Below are positions 8,684 through 17,686 of a stretch of 64,000 nt of DNA, in pieces. The DNA lies in assembly GCF_024399315.1 (NCBI RefSeq), contig NZ_CP075170.1:2046001-2110000 (forward strand). Direction: 5' to 3'. The position numbers and the translations under genes were made by a program. Under the pieces are notes generated by a model. It had not been told where the DNA came from. It saw only the letters and a list, made by a program, of their open reading frames with translations, and made no database searches. The stretch is from Chryseobacterium sp. MA9. GTDB taxonomy: Bacteria > Bacteroidota > Bacteroidia > Flavobacteriales > Weeksellaceae. Position 1 is the first letter of the stretch. Every line of letters starts with the position of its first letter.

Positions 8684-9814
8684 ATGGCCGTTTATATCTT
8701 AAGTAACCGGAAGATAATCCGTCATAAGGGTGAAAGAGTAGACTCTTTTTCCAATGATGAATACTCAATTCCCAATTTCAGGATTGCCAAATGTGATTTT
8801 GACAATTACAAGGAGCCCACTGCTCAAGCTAAAAAGAAAAAAGACTATACCAACAGGAATATCTTAAACTATAAGTTTTTCTCCGAACCTGAAAAACAGG
8901 GTTATGAAGAAGTTTTAGATGTTCTGCTGAGTGAGAAAGGAATTAAAAAATCTGCTCTTACAGCCAATAATCTTGGCGGCACTCAAAGAATGTTCTATGA
9001 ACTGTACAAAAATATGTCTTCCACCAAAGACCGAAGTGATGTACTGATATTCATCCATGGTTATCTGTATGATTTTGATGATGAATTAAAGGCTATTCTT
9101 GATCTTAAGAAAATATTCATTGATAATCCGGCATCTCCTTTAGAACATATTTTATTTGTAAGCTGGCCAGCCTCAGGAAGCATTATTCCGATGAGTTATT
9201 TTGATGATAAGGCTTCCAGTATCAATTCCGGAACATCTCTGATGAGGTTGTTTTATTTTTATACTCAGTTTTTAAAAGATATCTTTTCCAACCGGGATCT
9301 TGCGCCCTGCAATCAAAGAATTCATATTATGGCTCATTCTTTGGGGAACAGAGTGCTTCAAAGCATGTTGTACAGCCTTAAAAGGGAGAACATACTTCGT
9401 GTTATCGACCAGGTTTTACTGTTGAATGCAGATGTCAGTTATAAGGTATTTGAAGATTCCGAAGATTCATATAATAAGCTGCCACTACTGGCCAACCGCA
9501 TTTCCATTTATCTGAACAGACAGGACACCGTTTTGGGAATTTCTCAGTTTACAAAAAATATCCTGACACCACGACTTGGTAAAAACGGACCAAGTGATCT
9601 CGGCCATTACAAAGATATTGTTTCTATCATCGATTGTACATTTGTAAAAGATGATCTTCTGAACAGCTTTAAATATGAAGTGGGAAACCATTGGGGATAT
9701 CTATCCAGCTCGCAGGTACAGTCTGATATTTTTCAAAATTTATACGGAATAGACAGAAATCTTATCATCAACCGATCTAAAGATAACGAAAACATTTTCA
9801 CAATTATTTCTTAA
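8684..9814 (+). CDS. Alpha/beta hydrolase (DUF900-like)
   Basis: 376 aa without a signal peptide. The core has a beta-strand ending in VLIFIHGYLYDFDDE (oxyanion-hole HG motif) near residue 125-140 and the nucleophile elbow MAHSLGNR, GxSxG-like (A-H-S-L-G) near residue 220. These are features of the DUF900 branch of alpha/beta hydrolases, which resemble lipases and esterases. An acidic residue and histidine completing the triad are plausible (LNADVSY; GNHWGYL) but not certain. No pathway link is given by the neighbours: it is monocistronic, with glnS divergent upstream and a 430-bp AT-rich spacer downstream. The substrate is unknown. Confidence 0.75.
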   Translation: MAVYILSNRKIIRHKGERVDSFSNDEYSIPNFRIAKCDFDNYKEPTAQAKKKKDYTNRNILNYKFFSEPEKQGYEEVLDVLLSEKGIKKSALTANNLGGTQRMFYELYKNMSSTKDRSDVLIFIHGYLYDFDDELKAILDLKKIFIDNPASPLEHILFVSWPASGSIIPMSYFDDKASSINSGTSLMRLFYFYTQFLKDIFSNRDLAPCNQRIHIMAHSLGNRVLQSMLYSLKRENILRVIDQVLLLNADVSYKVFEDSEDSYNKLPLLANRISIYLNRQDTVLGISQFTKNILTPRLGKNGPSDLGHYKDIVSIIDCTFVKDDLLNSFKYEVGNHWGYLSSSQVQSDIFQNLYGIDRNLIINRSKDNENIFTIIS

Positions 9815-10243
9815 CAAATAATTAAAATAATTCTTAAAAAATGAACTTTATGTTAAAATAAGTTCGAATCTACAGTATGGCATAAAGATTGCTAATTCAA
9901 AGTATAGGGAATTATAATTTTTTTATTATGGAAAATATTAAAAAACAGTTTTCTTATATATTAGACTATATTAAGAAGGCCATCTTCGTAAAAGATGTCA
10001 TTTAACTGAATAACAACATCTAAATCAACAAAGTATCCGACCCAACAATTACTCATCCTTATAAAACAAACCGAAAAAAACAATAATTATTCCTCATGAT
10101 ATGATGTAGGAATACATTTTCATGTTTAAAATATTCTGAAACATTTCTTTAATATTGTTAAATATTGCCAAATAATTCCCCACTTGTTGTATAATTGAAA
10201 AAAGTTTTCGACATTTACTTATCAATCAAATAAAATTAATATC
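9815..10243. other. AT-rich intergenic stretch before the bacteriocin-like gene
   Basis: 429 bp, strongly AT-rich, with no long open frame. It holds a 25-codon open frame (listed separately) and presumably the promoter of the double-glycine peptide. I found no convincing -33/-7 pair; a TATAATTG element near 10190 is the best hint. Confidence 0.5.
9928..10005 (+). CDS. Possible 25-aa amphipathic cationic peptide
   Basis: ATG at 9928, TAA at 10003-10005. The peptide has Lys at 5, 6, 16, 17 and 22 and regularly spaced Ile/Leu/Phe/Tyr, so it would form an amphipathic helix like phenol-soluble modulins or type I toxins. It lies between the hydrolase and the double-glycine peptide gene on the same strand. 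There is no clear ribosome binding site or promoter, and short frames arise often by chance in such AT-rich DNA. Weakly supported. Confidence 0.25.
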   Translation: MENIKKQFSYILDYIKKAIFVKDVI

Positions 10244-10411
10244 ATGAAAAATCTAAAGAAAATCAAAAGAGGAGAATTAAAAACGATCAAAGGGGGAAGA
10301 CCACCTCTTGGATGTAATAGTTGGAACCCGGTTGCTATGTGCTGTAGATCATGGGGACCAGACTACTGTGGCCAAACCACATGTCCGGATTCACCTCCAC
10401 CATTATGCTAA
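10244..10411 (+). CDS. Double-glycine leader peptide, bacteriocin-like
   Basis: A 55-aa gene. The first 18 residues form a leader (MKNLKKIKRGELKTIKGG) with the pattern seen before C39-peptidase cleavage sites: charged, with Leu and Ile at -7/-4-type positions and GG at -2/-1. Many Chryseobacterium genomes carry families of such short bacteriocin-like proteins. The predicted mature part has 37 residues with six cysteines (24, 33, 34, 42, 47, 55), three tryptophan/tyrosine-type aromatics and several prolines, suggesting a disulfide-rich or further modified secreted peptide. No C39 transporter, modifying enzyme or immunity gene lies nearby, so export would need a system elsewhere. It converges on menC with no gap between the stop codons. 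The gene call is good; antibacterial activity is inference. Confidence 0.7.
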   Translation: MKNLKKIKRGELKTIKGGRPPLGCNSWNPVAMCCRSWGPDYCGQTTCPDSPPPLC

Positions 10412-11431
10412 TTAACTTTTCTCACTTATATTTTTGAACCATAGTAACTCATTTCTGAGTTCTAAATCGGATTCAAAATTATTGACAAATAAAGCTCCAG
10501 TGCCTAAACCTTGAGGCATTGGATTTTTTTTGGTGAAAGTATACTGAGCGATGGCATTCAATCCTATATTGCTTTCCAAAGCTGATGTAATCCACCACCC
10601 GATATTCTGATTTTCAGCAAGGGAAATCCACTCATCCGAACCGGAAAAACCTCCAACCAATGCAGGTTTCAAAATAATATACTGTGGTTTTATTTTTTCT
10701 AAAAGCTTTTTCTTTTCTTCAGGATCAATAATCCCAATCAGCTCTTCGTCCAATGCTATCGGAGTGGGAGTTTTTGCACATAATTCTGCCATATCATCCC
10801 AGTTTCCAGCTTTGATAGGCTGCTCAATAGAATGAATATGAAGATCCGCCAGTTGCTGCAAAACAGTAACTGCTTCCTCCTTACTGAATCCTCCATTTGC
10901 ATCCACACGAAGTTCCAGCTGATCTTTGGAGAATTTCTCTCTTAATTTCTGGAGAATGATGTATTCAGATTTCCAGTCAACCCCTATTTTTAATTTAATA
11001 CAATGAAATCCTTTCTCCAGTTTATCCTGGATCTGTTCTTCCATGTACCCTATCTCTCCCATCCATATCAAACCATTAATAGTGATAGCAGATTTTTCTT
11101 CGGTAAACTCACTTGGAAAATAAAGGCGGCTGCCATGCTTCAGATTCAGAATTGCCTGTTCATATCCAAACCAGATTGATGGAAATTCTATCAGTTCTTC
11201 TTTCAAAAAAGTGATGTCTTCATTAATATTTTCACAGAGCCACTTCAGTTTTTCTTCATAATCAGGCCGGTCGTCAAAACTCAGGCCTCTGAAAATAGCA
11301 CATTCACCTGTTCCTTTTCTTCCGTCTTCTGAAATAGTAAGGATAAAGGTTTCCTTATCAAGCAAAACGCCGCGAGATGTTCCACTCGGGCGTTTAAATT
11401 GCAATAAATATTTTAAATAAGCTGCTTCCAT
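10412..11431 (-). CDS. menC: o-Succinylbenzoate synthase (enolase superfamily)
   Basis: 339 aa. The enolase-superfamily active site is complete: Lys146 and Lys148 (KLKIG), metal ligands Asp177 (DANGG), Glu203 (IEQP) and Asp228 (ALDEE), and catalytic Lys255 (ILKPAL). The N-terminal capping domain has SGTSRG and, before the barrel, NGLIWMG, as in Bacteroidota OSBS proteins. It dehydrates SHCHC to o-succinylbenzoate in menaquinone synthesis, in the cytosol. Its start is directly after the fbp stop codon with no gap, so the two are probably cotranscribed. Dipeptide epimerase activity is the main alternative in this superfamily, but the motif set favours MenC. Confidence 0.85.
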   Translation of the reverse strand: MEAAYLKYLLQFKRPSGTSRGVLLDKETFILTISEDGRKGTGECAIFRGLSFDDRPDYEEKLKWLCENINEDITFLKEELIEFPSIWFGYEQAILNLKHGSRLYFPSEFTEEKSAITINGLIWMGEIGYMEEQIQDKLEKGFHCIKLKIGVDWKSEYIILQKLREKFSKDQLELRVDANGGFSKEEAVTVLQQLADLHIHSIEQPIKAGNWDDMAELCAKTPTPIALDEELIGIIDPEEKKKLLEKIKPQYIILKPALVGGFSGSDEWISLAENQNIGWWITSALESNIGLNAIAQYTFTKKNPMPQGLGTGALFVNNFESDLELRNELLWFKNISEKS

Positions 11432-12448
11432 CTATTTTACGCTGTCAATACGCATAAATTCTTCTGCTTTTTCTACCATTTCAATACTTCCACAGAAGAA
11501 CGGTATTCTCTGATGAAGTTCTGTAGGTTCTATTTCAAGAATTCTTCTGAATCCGTCTGTTGCTTTTCCTCCTGCCTGCTCTGCAAGGAATGCCATTGGG
11601 TTACACTCGTACAACAGTCTTAGTTTACCATTTGGAGCCTGTGAGTATGAAGGATAGATATAAATTCCTCCTTTCAGCATGTTTCTGTGGAAATCTGCTA
11701 CCAAAGAACCAATATATCTTGATGTATAAGGGCGGTCTCCTTCTTCCATCTGGCAGTATTTAAGATAATTTTTTACTCCCTGAGGAAATTTGATATAGTT
11801 TCCTTCGTTGATAGAATAGATTTTACCTGTTTTCGGGAAGGTCATATTAGGATGAGAAAGATAATAAGTTCCCAAAGAAGGATCCAGAGTGAATCCGTTT
11901 ACTCCGTTTCCGGTAGTATAAACGATCATTGTAGAGGAACCATAAATTACATATCCTGCTGCAATCTGGTTGATCCCTTTCTGTAAAAAGTCTTCCAGCT
12001 GTACAGGAGTTCCAGGTTCGGTAACTCTTCTGTAAATAGAGAAAATAGTTCCTACGGAAACATTTACATCAATATTGGAAGAACCGTCTAAAGGATCGAT
12101 CAATACTACATATTTACTTAAATGTCCATTTTCGCCACATTTAATATCAATAAAATCATCATTTTCCTCAGACGCAATACCGCAAACAACCTCTCTTTGA
12201 GACAAAGCCGTAATAAAAATCTCATTAGCAATCACATCAAGTTTCTGCTGTTCCTCACCCTGAATATTCTGGTTCCCGGCAGCTCCTGTAATATCTACAA
12301 TTCCGGCCTTATTTACTTCTCTGTTTACCACTTTCGAAGCCAATCTTATTGCGCTCAGCAGACGAGAAAATTCACCTGTAGAATATTGAAAATCGTCCTG
12401 TTTATCAATAAGAAATTCTCCTAAAGTCTGTAATGGTTGATTTGACAT
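11432..12448 (-). CDS. fbp: Fructose-1,6-bisphosphatase class I
   Basis: 338 aa, the usual class I length. It has the metal-binding signature [17 protein letters not shown] near residue 117-133, SEENDD for the metal-ligand glutamates, and the substrate loop [14 protein letters not shown] with EQAGGKA following. It hydrolyses fructose 1,6-bisphosphate in gluconeogenesis. It is the first gene of a likely two-gene fbp-menC unit on the minus strand. The upstream 324-bp spacer is shared with the divergent aspartate kinase. Confidence 0.95.
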   Translation of the reverse strand: MSNQPLQTLGEFLIDKQDDFQYSTGEFSRLLSAIRLASKVVNREVNKAGIVDITGAAGNQNIQGEEQQKLDVIANEIFITALSQREVVCGIASEENDDFIDIKCGENGHLSKYVVLIDPLDGSSNIDVNVSVGTIFSIYRRVTEPGTPVQLEDFLQKGINQIAAGYVIYGSSTMIVYTTGNGVNGFTLDPSLGTYYLSHPNMTFPKTGKIYSINEGNYIKFPQGVKNYLKYCQMEEGDRPYTSRYIGSLVADFHRNMLKGGIYIYPSYSQAPNGKLRLLYECNPMAFLAEQAGGKATDGFRRILEIEPTELHQRIPFFCGSIEMVEKAEEFMRIDSVK

Positions 12449-12772
12449 ATTTTTCTTTTTACGTTTTCCCCAAATTTCGGAAAATTTATCGCATTAAGAA
12501 AATTTAATTACAAAAGAGATTATCAACTGTATTTCAGTACAATACAAAAACAATTCAGAGTAACACTAAACGATTATTGAAAATTATGTCTCCGGATTTG
12601 TTATATCAGGTACACGAAAAATTCAAATTATTTCATTAATTGTTGATTTTAAGGAAATCTTAATTCTATCTCCCTTCCAGGCTATTTCATATCTCGTTGT
12701 AAATTTATAATTTTGACGTCCGTAAAAAACTCATGCATTTTTTTATCTAACAATTTTATTTTTAACAATTTA
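12449..12772. other. Divergent promoter region between fbp and aspartate kinase
   Basis: 324 bp, AT-rich, no gene. It holds TAATTTTG at 12708-12715 on the plus strand, a good -7 box for the aspartate kinase gene, about 57 bp before its ATG. No certain -33 element was found for either gene. Confidence 0.5.
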
Positions 12773-14011
12773 ATGAAAATTTTCAAGTTTGGTGGGGCAT
12801 CGGTAAAAGATGCTGAAAGTGTGAAAAACGTATCCATGGTTCTAAAAAGCCAGGGATTTGCCAAATGTTTGCTGGTTATTTCAGCAATGGGCAAAACGAC
12901 AAACGAATTGGAAAAAGTTGTAGAACTTTATTTCAAAAAGGAAAACTATCAAACTGAGATTGAAAAGATAAAACGAAAACACATTGAGATTGCGGAAGGT
13001 CTTTTTCCTGAAAATCATGCGGTTTTTGCTGAAATCAATATCTTTTTTGATGACATTGATTCTTTCTTAAGAAGAAATAAGTCTCCTAATTACAACTTTG
13101 TCTATGACCAGGTGGTAAGCTGTGGGGAAATGATTTCTACAAAAATTCTGAGTGAATATCTGAATGAAATTCAGTTTACCAACCAGTGGCTGGATGTCAG
13201 AGATTATATAAAAACGGATAATTCATACAGAGAAGGTACGGTAGACTGGGTGAGAACTGAAGAATTTATTTCCAATCTGAATCCTGAGATCTGCTATGTA
13301 ACCCAGGGATTCATTGGTTCTGACGAAAACAATTTTACGGTGACGTTAGGAAGAGAAGGTTCAGACTACTCTGCTGCTATTTTTGCTTATTGCCTGAATG
13401 CTGAAGCAATGACTATCTGGAAAGATGTACCGGGAGTAATGACCGGAGATCCAAGAAAGTTCAATGATGTATCTCTTCTTTCCAATATCTCTTATGAAGA
13501 AGCGATTGAGATGGCTTATTACGGAGCAAGTGTTATTCACCCAAAAACATTGCAGCCACTACAGCAAAAAAGTATTCCTTTTTATGTAAAATCTTTCGTA
13601 GACCCTACCAAAGAAGGAACAAAAGTAGGTGCTTCCGACAAAAACCAACAGGAAGAATCTTATATTTTAAAAGAGAACCAGGATCTTCTGAAGATATCTA
13701 CAAGAGATTTCTCTTTTATTGCAGAAGACCATATGAGCTTAATTTTTGGATATTTATCTAAGTATAAGATCAAGGTTTCTCTAATGCAGAATTCTGCTAT
13801 CTCCCTGGCATTGTGTCTTGAAGATAAATTTAATCATATAGATGAGCTCAACCAGGAGCTTCAAAAAATTTTTAAAACCGAAGCAATTAAAAATGTATCT
13901 TTATTCACAGTAAGAAATGCGAAGATGGATCACATTGATAAATTTTACCATGAAAAAAATGTATTATTGGAACAAATTTCCAAGAATACTCTTCAAATGG
14001 TAACACAATAA
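12773..14011 (+). CDS. lysC: Aspartate kinase (monofunctional)
   Basis: 412 aa. The N-terminal amino-acid kinase domain begins KFGGASVKD and includes FTVTLGREGSDYSAA (substrate/ATP site) and ITIWKDVPGVMTGDP-like residues near 220. ACT-type regulatory segments follow in the last ~130 residues (STRDFSFI, KIKVSLMQNSA). It phosphorylates aspartate, the first step to lysine, threonine and methionine, and is probably feedback-regulated through the ACT part. I start at 12773 because KIFKFGG begins the family; an in-frame upstream ATG at 12713 would add 20 unrelated residues and overlap the -7 box. No homoserine dehydrogenase domain is present. Confidence 0.92.
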   Translation: MKIFKFGGASVKDAESVKNVSMVLKSQGFAKCLLVISAMGKTTNELEKVVELYFKKENYQTEIEKIKRKHIEIAEGLFPENHAVFAEINIFFDDIDSFLRRNKSPNYNFVYDQVVSCGEMISTKILSEYLNEIQFTNQWLDVRDYIKTDNSYREGTVDWVRTEEFISNLNPEICYVTQGFIGSDENNFTVTLGREGSDYSAAIFAYCLNAEAMTIWKDVPGVMTGDPRKFNDVSLLSNISYEEAIEMAYYGASVIHPKTLQPLQQKSIPFYVKSFVDPTKEGTKVGASDKNQQEESYILKENQDLLKISTRDFSFIAEDHMSLIFGYLSKYKIKVSLMQNSAISLALCLEDKFNHIDELNQELQKIFKTEAIKNVSLFTVRNAKMDHIDKFYHEKNVLLEQISKNTLQMVTQ

Positions 14012-14033
14012 TATTAATTGCGACTAAACACAC

Positions 14034-15875
14034 ATGAGTTTAATTTCGAAAAACGATCTGATCAAAGCTTCCGGCTTAAGTAAACTTGGGTTCCTCAAGA
14101 ACCCGGTAGCATCTGCTGTGATGAGCATTGCTAAAATAAACGAAGTAAATAAATTATACGACAAACTAAAAGATAAGGAAGGCAAAGACTTTTTCGACTC
14201 ATTTGTAAGAGAAAGGAACCTAAGCTATGTAGCTTTTGAAGAGGATCTCGCAAAAATTCCGAAAACGGGACCGTTTATTCTGGTTTCCAACCATCCGCTG
14301 GGTGCAATTGACGGGATTTTGATGTGCAAGGTCTTATCAGAGGTTCGTCCGGATTTCAAGGTGATGGGAAATTTCCTTTTGGAAAAGATCAAACCTATGG
14401 AACCGTTTGTAATCGCAGTAAATCCTTTTGAAAACAGAAAAGAAGCTTATAGCAGCTCTTCGGGAATGCGTGAAACACTCAAGCATTTGCAAAACGGAGG
14501 CTGTGTAGGTATTTTCCCGGCAGGAGAAGTTTCCAACAAAAACAATCCTTACGGAGAAATTTTAGATAAGGAATGGGAAAAAACGGCACTTAAGCTTATA
14601 AGAATGGCTAAAGTACCGGTAGTTCCTATGTATTTCCATGCCAAAAACAGCCGTCTTTTTTATCAGGTGGCTAAGCTTCATCCAAATTTACAGACCCTGA
14701 TGCTTCCCGCGGAAATGATGAACGATAGAGAAAAACCTATCAGAATCAGAATTGGGCGCCCAATCACTGTAAAGGCAATGGATGAAATGGAAACGATTGA
14801 GGAATTGGGAGAGTTTCTGAAACGTAAGGTCTATATGATGAAATCTTACTATGAAAAGAGAAAATCTCTTGCTCAAAGCATCAATCTTCAGAATTTATCT
14901 GTAAAGTTTCCTTTGCTGAAGGAAGAAAATATTGTTCAGAATATCATTGATGAAACGCCTCTGGAAGATATCATTAAAGATGTTGATAAATTGAGAGGAA
15001 CTGACAAAATGCTGTTCAGTAACGGAAATTATGAGATCTACTTTACGACTTACGAGGAAATCCCTTCTATTATGAGGGAAATCGGGCGTCAGAGAGAGCT
15101 TACTTTCCGCGCGGTGGGTGAAGGTAGTAATCTTCCTTTTGACCTTGATGAATATGATAAGCATTACCATCACCTGTTCCTTTGGGACAACGGGGAGAAA
15201 AAACTGGCTGGTGCTTACAGAATGGCACTGGGTAGAGAGGTCATGAAGAAATATGGCATCAAAGGCTTCTACACAAGCTCTTTATTTGAGTTTGAGCAGG
15301 ACATCCATCCTTTCTTTAAAAAGGTGATCGAAATGGGCCGTGCTTACATCTGCCAGGAATACCAGCAGAAACCACTACCTCTTTTCCTTTTATGGAGAGG
15401 GATTGTACATGTGTGCCTGAGAAATCCTGACCATAAATTTCTTATGGGTGGTGTAAGTATTTCCAACAAATTCTCGGAATTCTCAAAATCTCTGATGATT
15501 GAGTTTATGCGTTCAAATTATTTTGATTCTGCAGTAGCACAATATATCACTCCAAGGAATGAATATAAAGTAAAGCTTCGTGACAGGGATAAAAACATTT
15601 TCTTTGAGGAAATGGAATCTGATCTTAATAAACTGGACAAAATCATTGATGACCTTGAACCCGAATTGAGGCTTCCTGTTCTGATCAAGAAATACATCAA
15701 ACAAAACGCAAAAGTAATTGCATTCAACGTAGATCCTAACTTCAATGATGCAATAGACGGATTGATGTATATCCGAATCAGTGATCTTCCGGAAAACACG
15801 ATAAAACCGGTATTGGAAGAGATGAGTGAGCAGATCAGAAAGGAGCAGGAAAATAATCCGGCTGATAATCAGTAA
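14034..15875 (+). CDS. olsF: OlsF-like bifunctional acyltransferase (aminolipid synthesis)
   Basis: 613 aa with two acyltransferase halves. The N-terminal half (about 60-280) is PlsC-like, with VSNHPLGAIDG (H-x4-D catalytic motif) near residue 82 and FPAGEVSN as the substrate motif. The C-terminal half (about 320-520) resembles the OlsB/hemolysin-like GNAT N-acyltransferase, with REIGRQRELTFRAVGEG and EMGRAYICQEYQ. This order matches OlsF, described in Flavobacterium and Serratia, which makes ornithine lipids by N- and then O-acylation. In Bacteroidota the head group may instead be glycine or another amino acid. It follows the aspartate kinase by 22 bp, likely one operon. Confidence 0.85.
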   Translation: MSLISKNDLIKASGLSKLGFLKNPVASAVMSIAKINEVNKLYDKLKDKEGKDFFDSFVRERNLSYVAFEEDLAKIPKTGPFILVSNHPLGAIDGILMCKVLSEVRPDFKVMGNFLLEKIKPMEPFVIAVNPFENRKEAYSSSSGMRETLKHLQNGGCVGIFPAGEVSNKNNPYGEILDKEWEKTALKLIRMAKVPVVPMYFHAKNSRLFYQVAKLHPNLQTLMLPAEMMNDREKPIRIRIGRPITVKAMDEMETIEELGEFLKRKVYMMKSYYEKRKSLAQSINLQNLSVKFPLLKEENIVQNIIDETPLEDIIKDVDKLRGTDKMLFSNGNYEIYFTTYEEIPSIMREIGRQRELTFRAVGEGSNLPFDLDEYDKHYHHLFLWDNGEKKLAGAYRMALGREVMKKYGIKGFYTSSLFEFEQDIHPFFKKVIEMGRAYICQEYQQKPLPLFLLWRGIVHVCLRNPDHKFLMGGVSISNKFSEFSKSLMIEFMRSNYFDSAVAQYITPRNEYKVKLRDRDKNIFFEEMESDLNKLDKIIDDLEPELRLPVLIKKYIKQNAKVIAFNVDPNFNDAIDGLMYIRISDLPENTIKPVLEEMSEQIRKEQENNPADNQ

Positions 15876-15911
15876 GTTTTTAACTTTATTCAAAAAAAGT
15901 ACGATGAATAC

Positions 15912-15942
15912 TTGCTTTGTATACCAAAACTTTCTACTTTTG
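15912..15942 (+). promoter_or_regulatory. Promoter of left tRNA-Phe
   Basis: TTG (15912-15914), 20-bp spacer, TACTTTTG (15935-15942): a full match to the flavobacterial -33/-7 consensus. The tRNA begins 42 bp downstream. The same promoter is duplicated at 28370-28400. Confidence 0.8.
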
Positions 15943-15983
15943 CATCACTTTAAAACAACGAAGTAATAAACAAAAACATAAAT

Positions 15984-16056
15984 GGTTTCTTAGCTCAGTT
16001 GGTAGAGCAATGGATTGAAAATCCATGTGTCCCTGGTTCGATTCCTGGAGAAACCA
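15984..16056 (+). tRNA. tRNA-Phe (GAA), left copy
   Basis: 73 nt. The acceptor GGTTTCT pairs with AGAAACC, discriminator A. The D-arm has AGCTCAGTTGGTAGAGC, the anticodon arm ATGGA-TTGAAAA-TCCAT has anticodon GAA, and the T-arm has CCTGGTTCGATTCCTGG. CCA is not encoded. Identical to the copy at 28442. Confidence 0.95.
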
Positions 16057-16060
16057 CTTG

Positions 16061-16093
16061 AAAACCTCTAATTCAGTTTAGAGGTTTTTTTGT
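16061..16093 (+). terminator. Terminator of left tRNA-Phe
   Basis: AAACCTCTAA and TTTAGAGGTTT form a hairpin followed by a T7 run, 5 bp after the tRNA. Confidence 0.85.
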
Positions 16094-16098
16094 TTTTA

Positions 16099-16380
16099 CA
16101 TACAACTCCTTTTTCTCCCAATTAAAAAAATTAATCAAAATAACGGGAATTAATTTTTTATTTGATCTGTAAAACTTAATTTAGTATAGTAAAAACCATC
16201 TCAATCAAATAATCATTCATATTTTTCATATCAGAAATAGAATGAAGATCTTTTTTCCTGTCCTTTATTATTACAACTAATAAATAGCATTATGATTATT
16301 AGAACATTTAAAACTTTCATCATTTAATTTTCAAGTGTTTTTTTAATAAAGCACAACCATTTCTGACTGTGCTTTAAGTT
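16099..16380. other. AT-rich spacer at the left end of the T6SS island
   Basis: 282 bp without a gene. A hairpin with arms AAAGCACA (16348-16355) and TGTGCTTT (16368-16375) follows the stop of the lipoprotein gene but lacks a U-tract. Nothing else recognised; no integrase or transposon remnant. Confidence 0.45.
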
Positions 16381-17673
16381 TTATTTCTTAGGATGTTTTT
16401 GTCTCCATTCCGTTACATTCATGGGTTGGTTATCCGGACCACATGTTCCATTGTATTCACATTCTTCTACGAAATATTCATCATAGTCTGCATTGTCCCA
16501 CCATTCTTTAAATTTTGGCAGGTTGAAATAATTATTTTTCTGTAAAATATCTCTAGAGCTGTCTCCCAAAAAGAAACGCAACCTACCCATCATTTTTGTC
16601 CCGTCATTATAAGAAGGATTATATTTATATTGCTCTGCAAAATAAGTCAGATTAGCCATTATTTTTACTTTTTCAGTTTCTGTCAAAACTTTTGATTCAG
16701 GATTATCATGATTCTCCAGATATTCTAAATAGGATTTAATATTATCCAGAATAAATCTGTTTTCAGAGGAATCATTAGGAAGATACAGTTTTTGCAATAC
16801 TTTAAAGGTATTGGCATGAAGCCTTACACTTTCGTCACAATCTTTTATCCAGAATAGTTTACCATAATCTGATGGATCTTTTTTATCAAATTTTGATCTT
16901 TCAACAGCCCATCTCAATAAATCAGTATCTTGTGTATATCCAAATGTTTTTACTAAAGCATCCATAAAATATGAATCATTAAGAGTAAGCCATTTGTATT
17001 GAGCTTTATTATCATTAAACAGATAGAGATTGCGGGCAATTAATATTTGTACATTCTTTTTTCTTTGTTCCTTCAGATTGGAAGTATCTTTCCATAAATA
17101 TTTCTTAACTTCATTTCCGTTTGCATCTTTATAGTTTTTTGAAGCCGAATTTTCTTCCTGAGCCGTTTCAGTATATATTTTCTGATAATCAATAATTGCA
17201 GGCAAAGGGTAAAGATCAGTAATAAAATTTTGGTTTTTAACTACGAACATTCCATTATTCTCTGCATTATTTGGAGTGTAATTCAATCCCTTATCACACT
17301 TATCAATAAAGTTAATGTACAGAAATTTACTGGTTGAGTTTTTATCAATAATCCGGTTAAATATCTGCTTTATTTTGTTATTAAATTCTTCATTGTTTAT
17401 GGTTATATAACCATTATCCAAAAGCAATTGGCTTAATATAGGAGCGGTTACTTCCAAATCTTTTTCAGAATACTGGTACGGATTATCAAAAGAAGGTTTT
17501 CCGTATTCTAACTGTTTTTTTAGCATAGTATTAACATCTTGATTAAACTCCAAACCTGCTGAACTTTCTTTAACATCAATCGCTTTAACATTATGATTAT
17601 CGCCTTTTTTATCCTGGCATGATACCAGAACTGAGGAGATAACAAGCAGGCTCATTAAAATTCTATGTTTCAT
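16381..17673 (-). CDS. Lipoprotein, candidate immunity to the PAAR-like effector
   Basis: 430 aa, predicted to be lipid-anchored: MKHRILMSLLVISS then the lipobox VLVSC. An in-frame upstream codon at 17709 would add 12 charged residues before the signal and overlap the effector stop, so the ATG at 17673 is chosen. The rest is a soluble, mostly helical periplasmic protein with many Tyr, Asn and Lys and a cysteine-containing C-terminus (VEECEYNGTCG). No family recognised. It starts 13 bp after the effector gene, the usual place of a cognate immunity gene, and a periplasmic anchor is where protection against a cell-wall hydrolase is needed. The immunity role is inferred from position only. Confidence 0.6.
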   Translation of the reverse strand: MKHRILMSLLVISSVLVSCQDKKGDNHNVKAIDVKESSAGLEFNQDVNTMLKKQLEYGKPSFDNPYQYSEKDLEVTAPILSQLLLDNGYITINNEEFNNKIKQIFNRIIDKNSTSKFLYINFIDKCDKGLNYTPNNAENNGMFVVKNQNFITDLYPLPAIIDYQKIYTETAQEENSASKNYKDANGNEVKKYLWKDTSNLKEQRKKNVQILIARNLYLFNDNKAQYKWLTLNDSYFMDALVKTFGYTQDTDLLRWAVERSKFDKKDPSDYGKLFWIKDCDESVRLHANTFKVLQKLYLPNDSSENRFILDNIKSYLEYLENHDNPESKVLTETEKVKIMANLTYFAEQYKYNPSYNDGTKMMGRLRFFLGDSSRDILQKNNYFNLPKFKEWWDNADYDEYFVEECEYNGTCGPDNQPMNVTEWRQKHPKK

Positions 17674-17686
17674 TTTCTTTTTTATT

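Larger units (their letters stand above)
15935..16098 (+). repeat. Left copy of duplicated tRNA-Phe unit
   Basis: From 15935 to 16059 this copy is identical, base for base, to 28393-28517; similarity then continues through the terminator to about 16098/28556 with a few changes. The offset is 12,458 bp. Weaker similarity extends upstream to the TTG element. The two copies bracket the type VI secretion cargo island. Confidence 0.9.
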
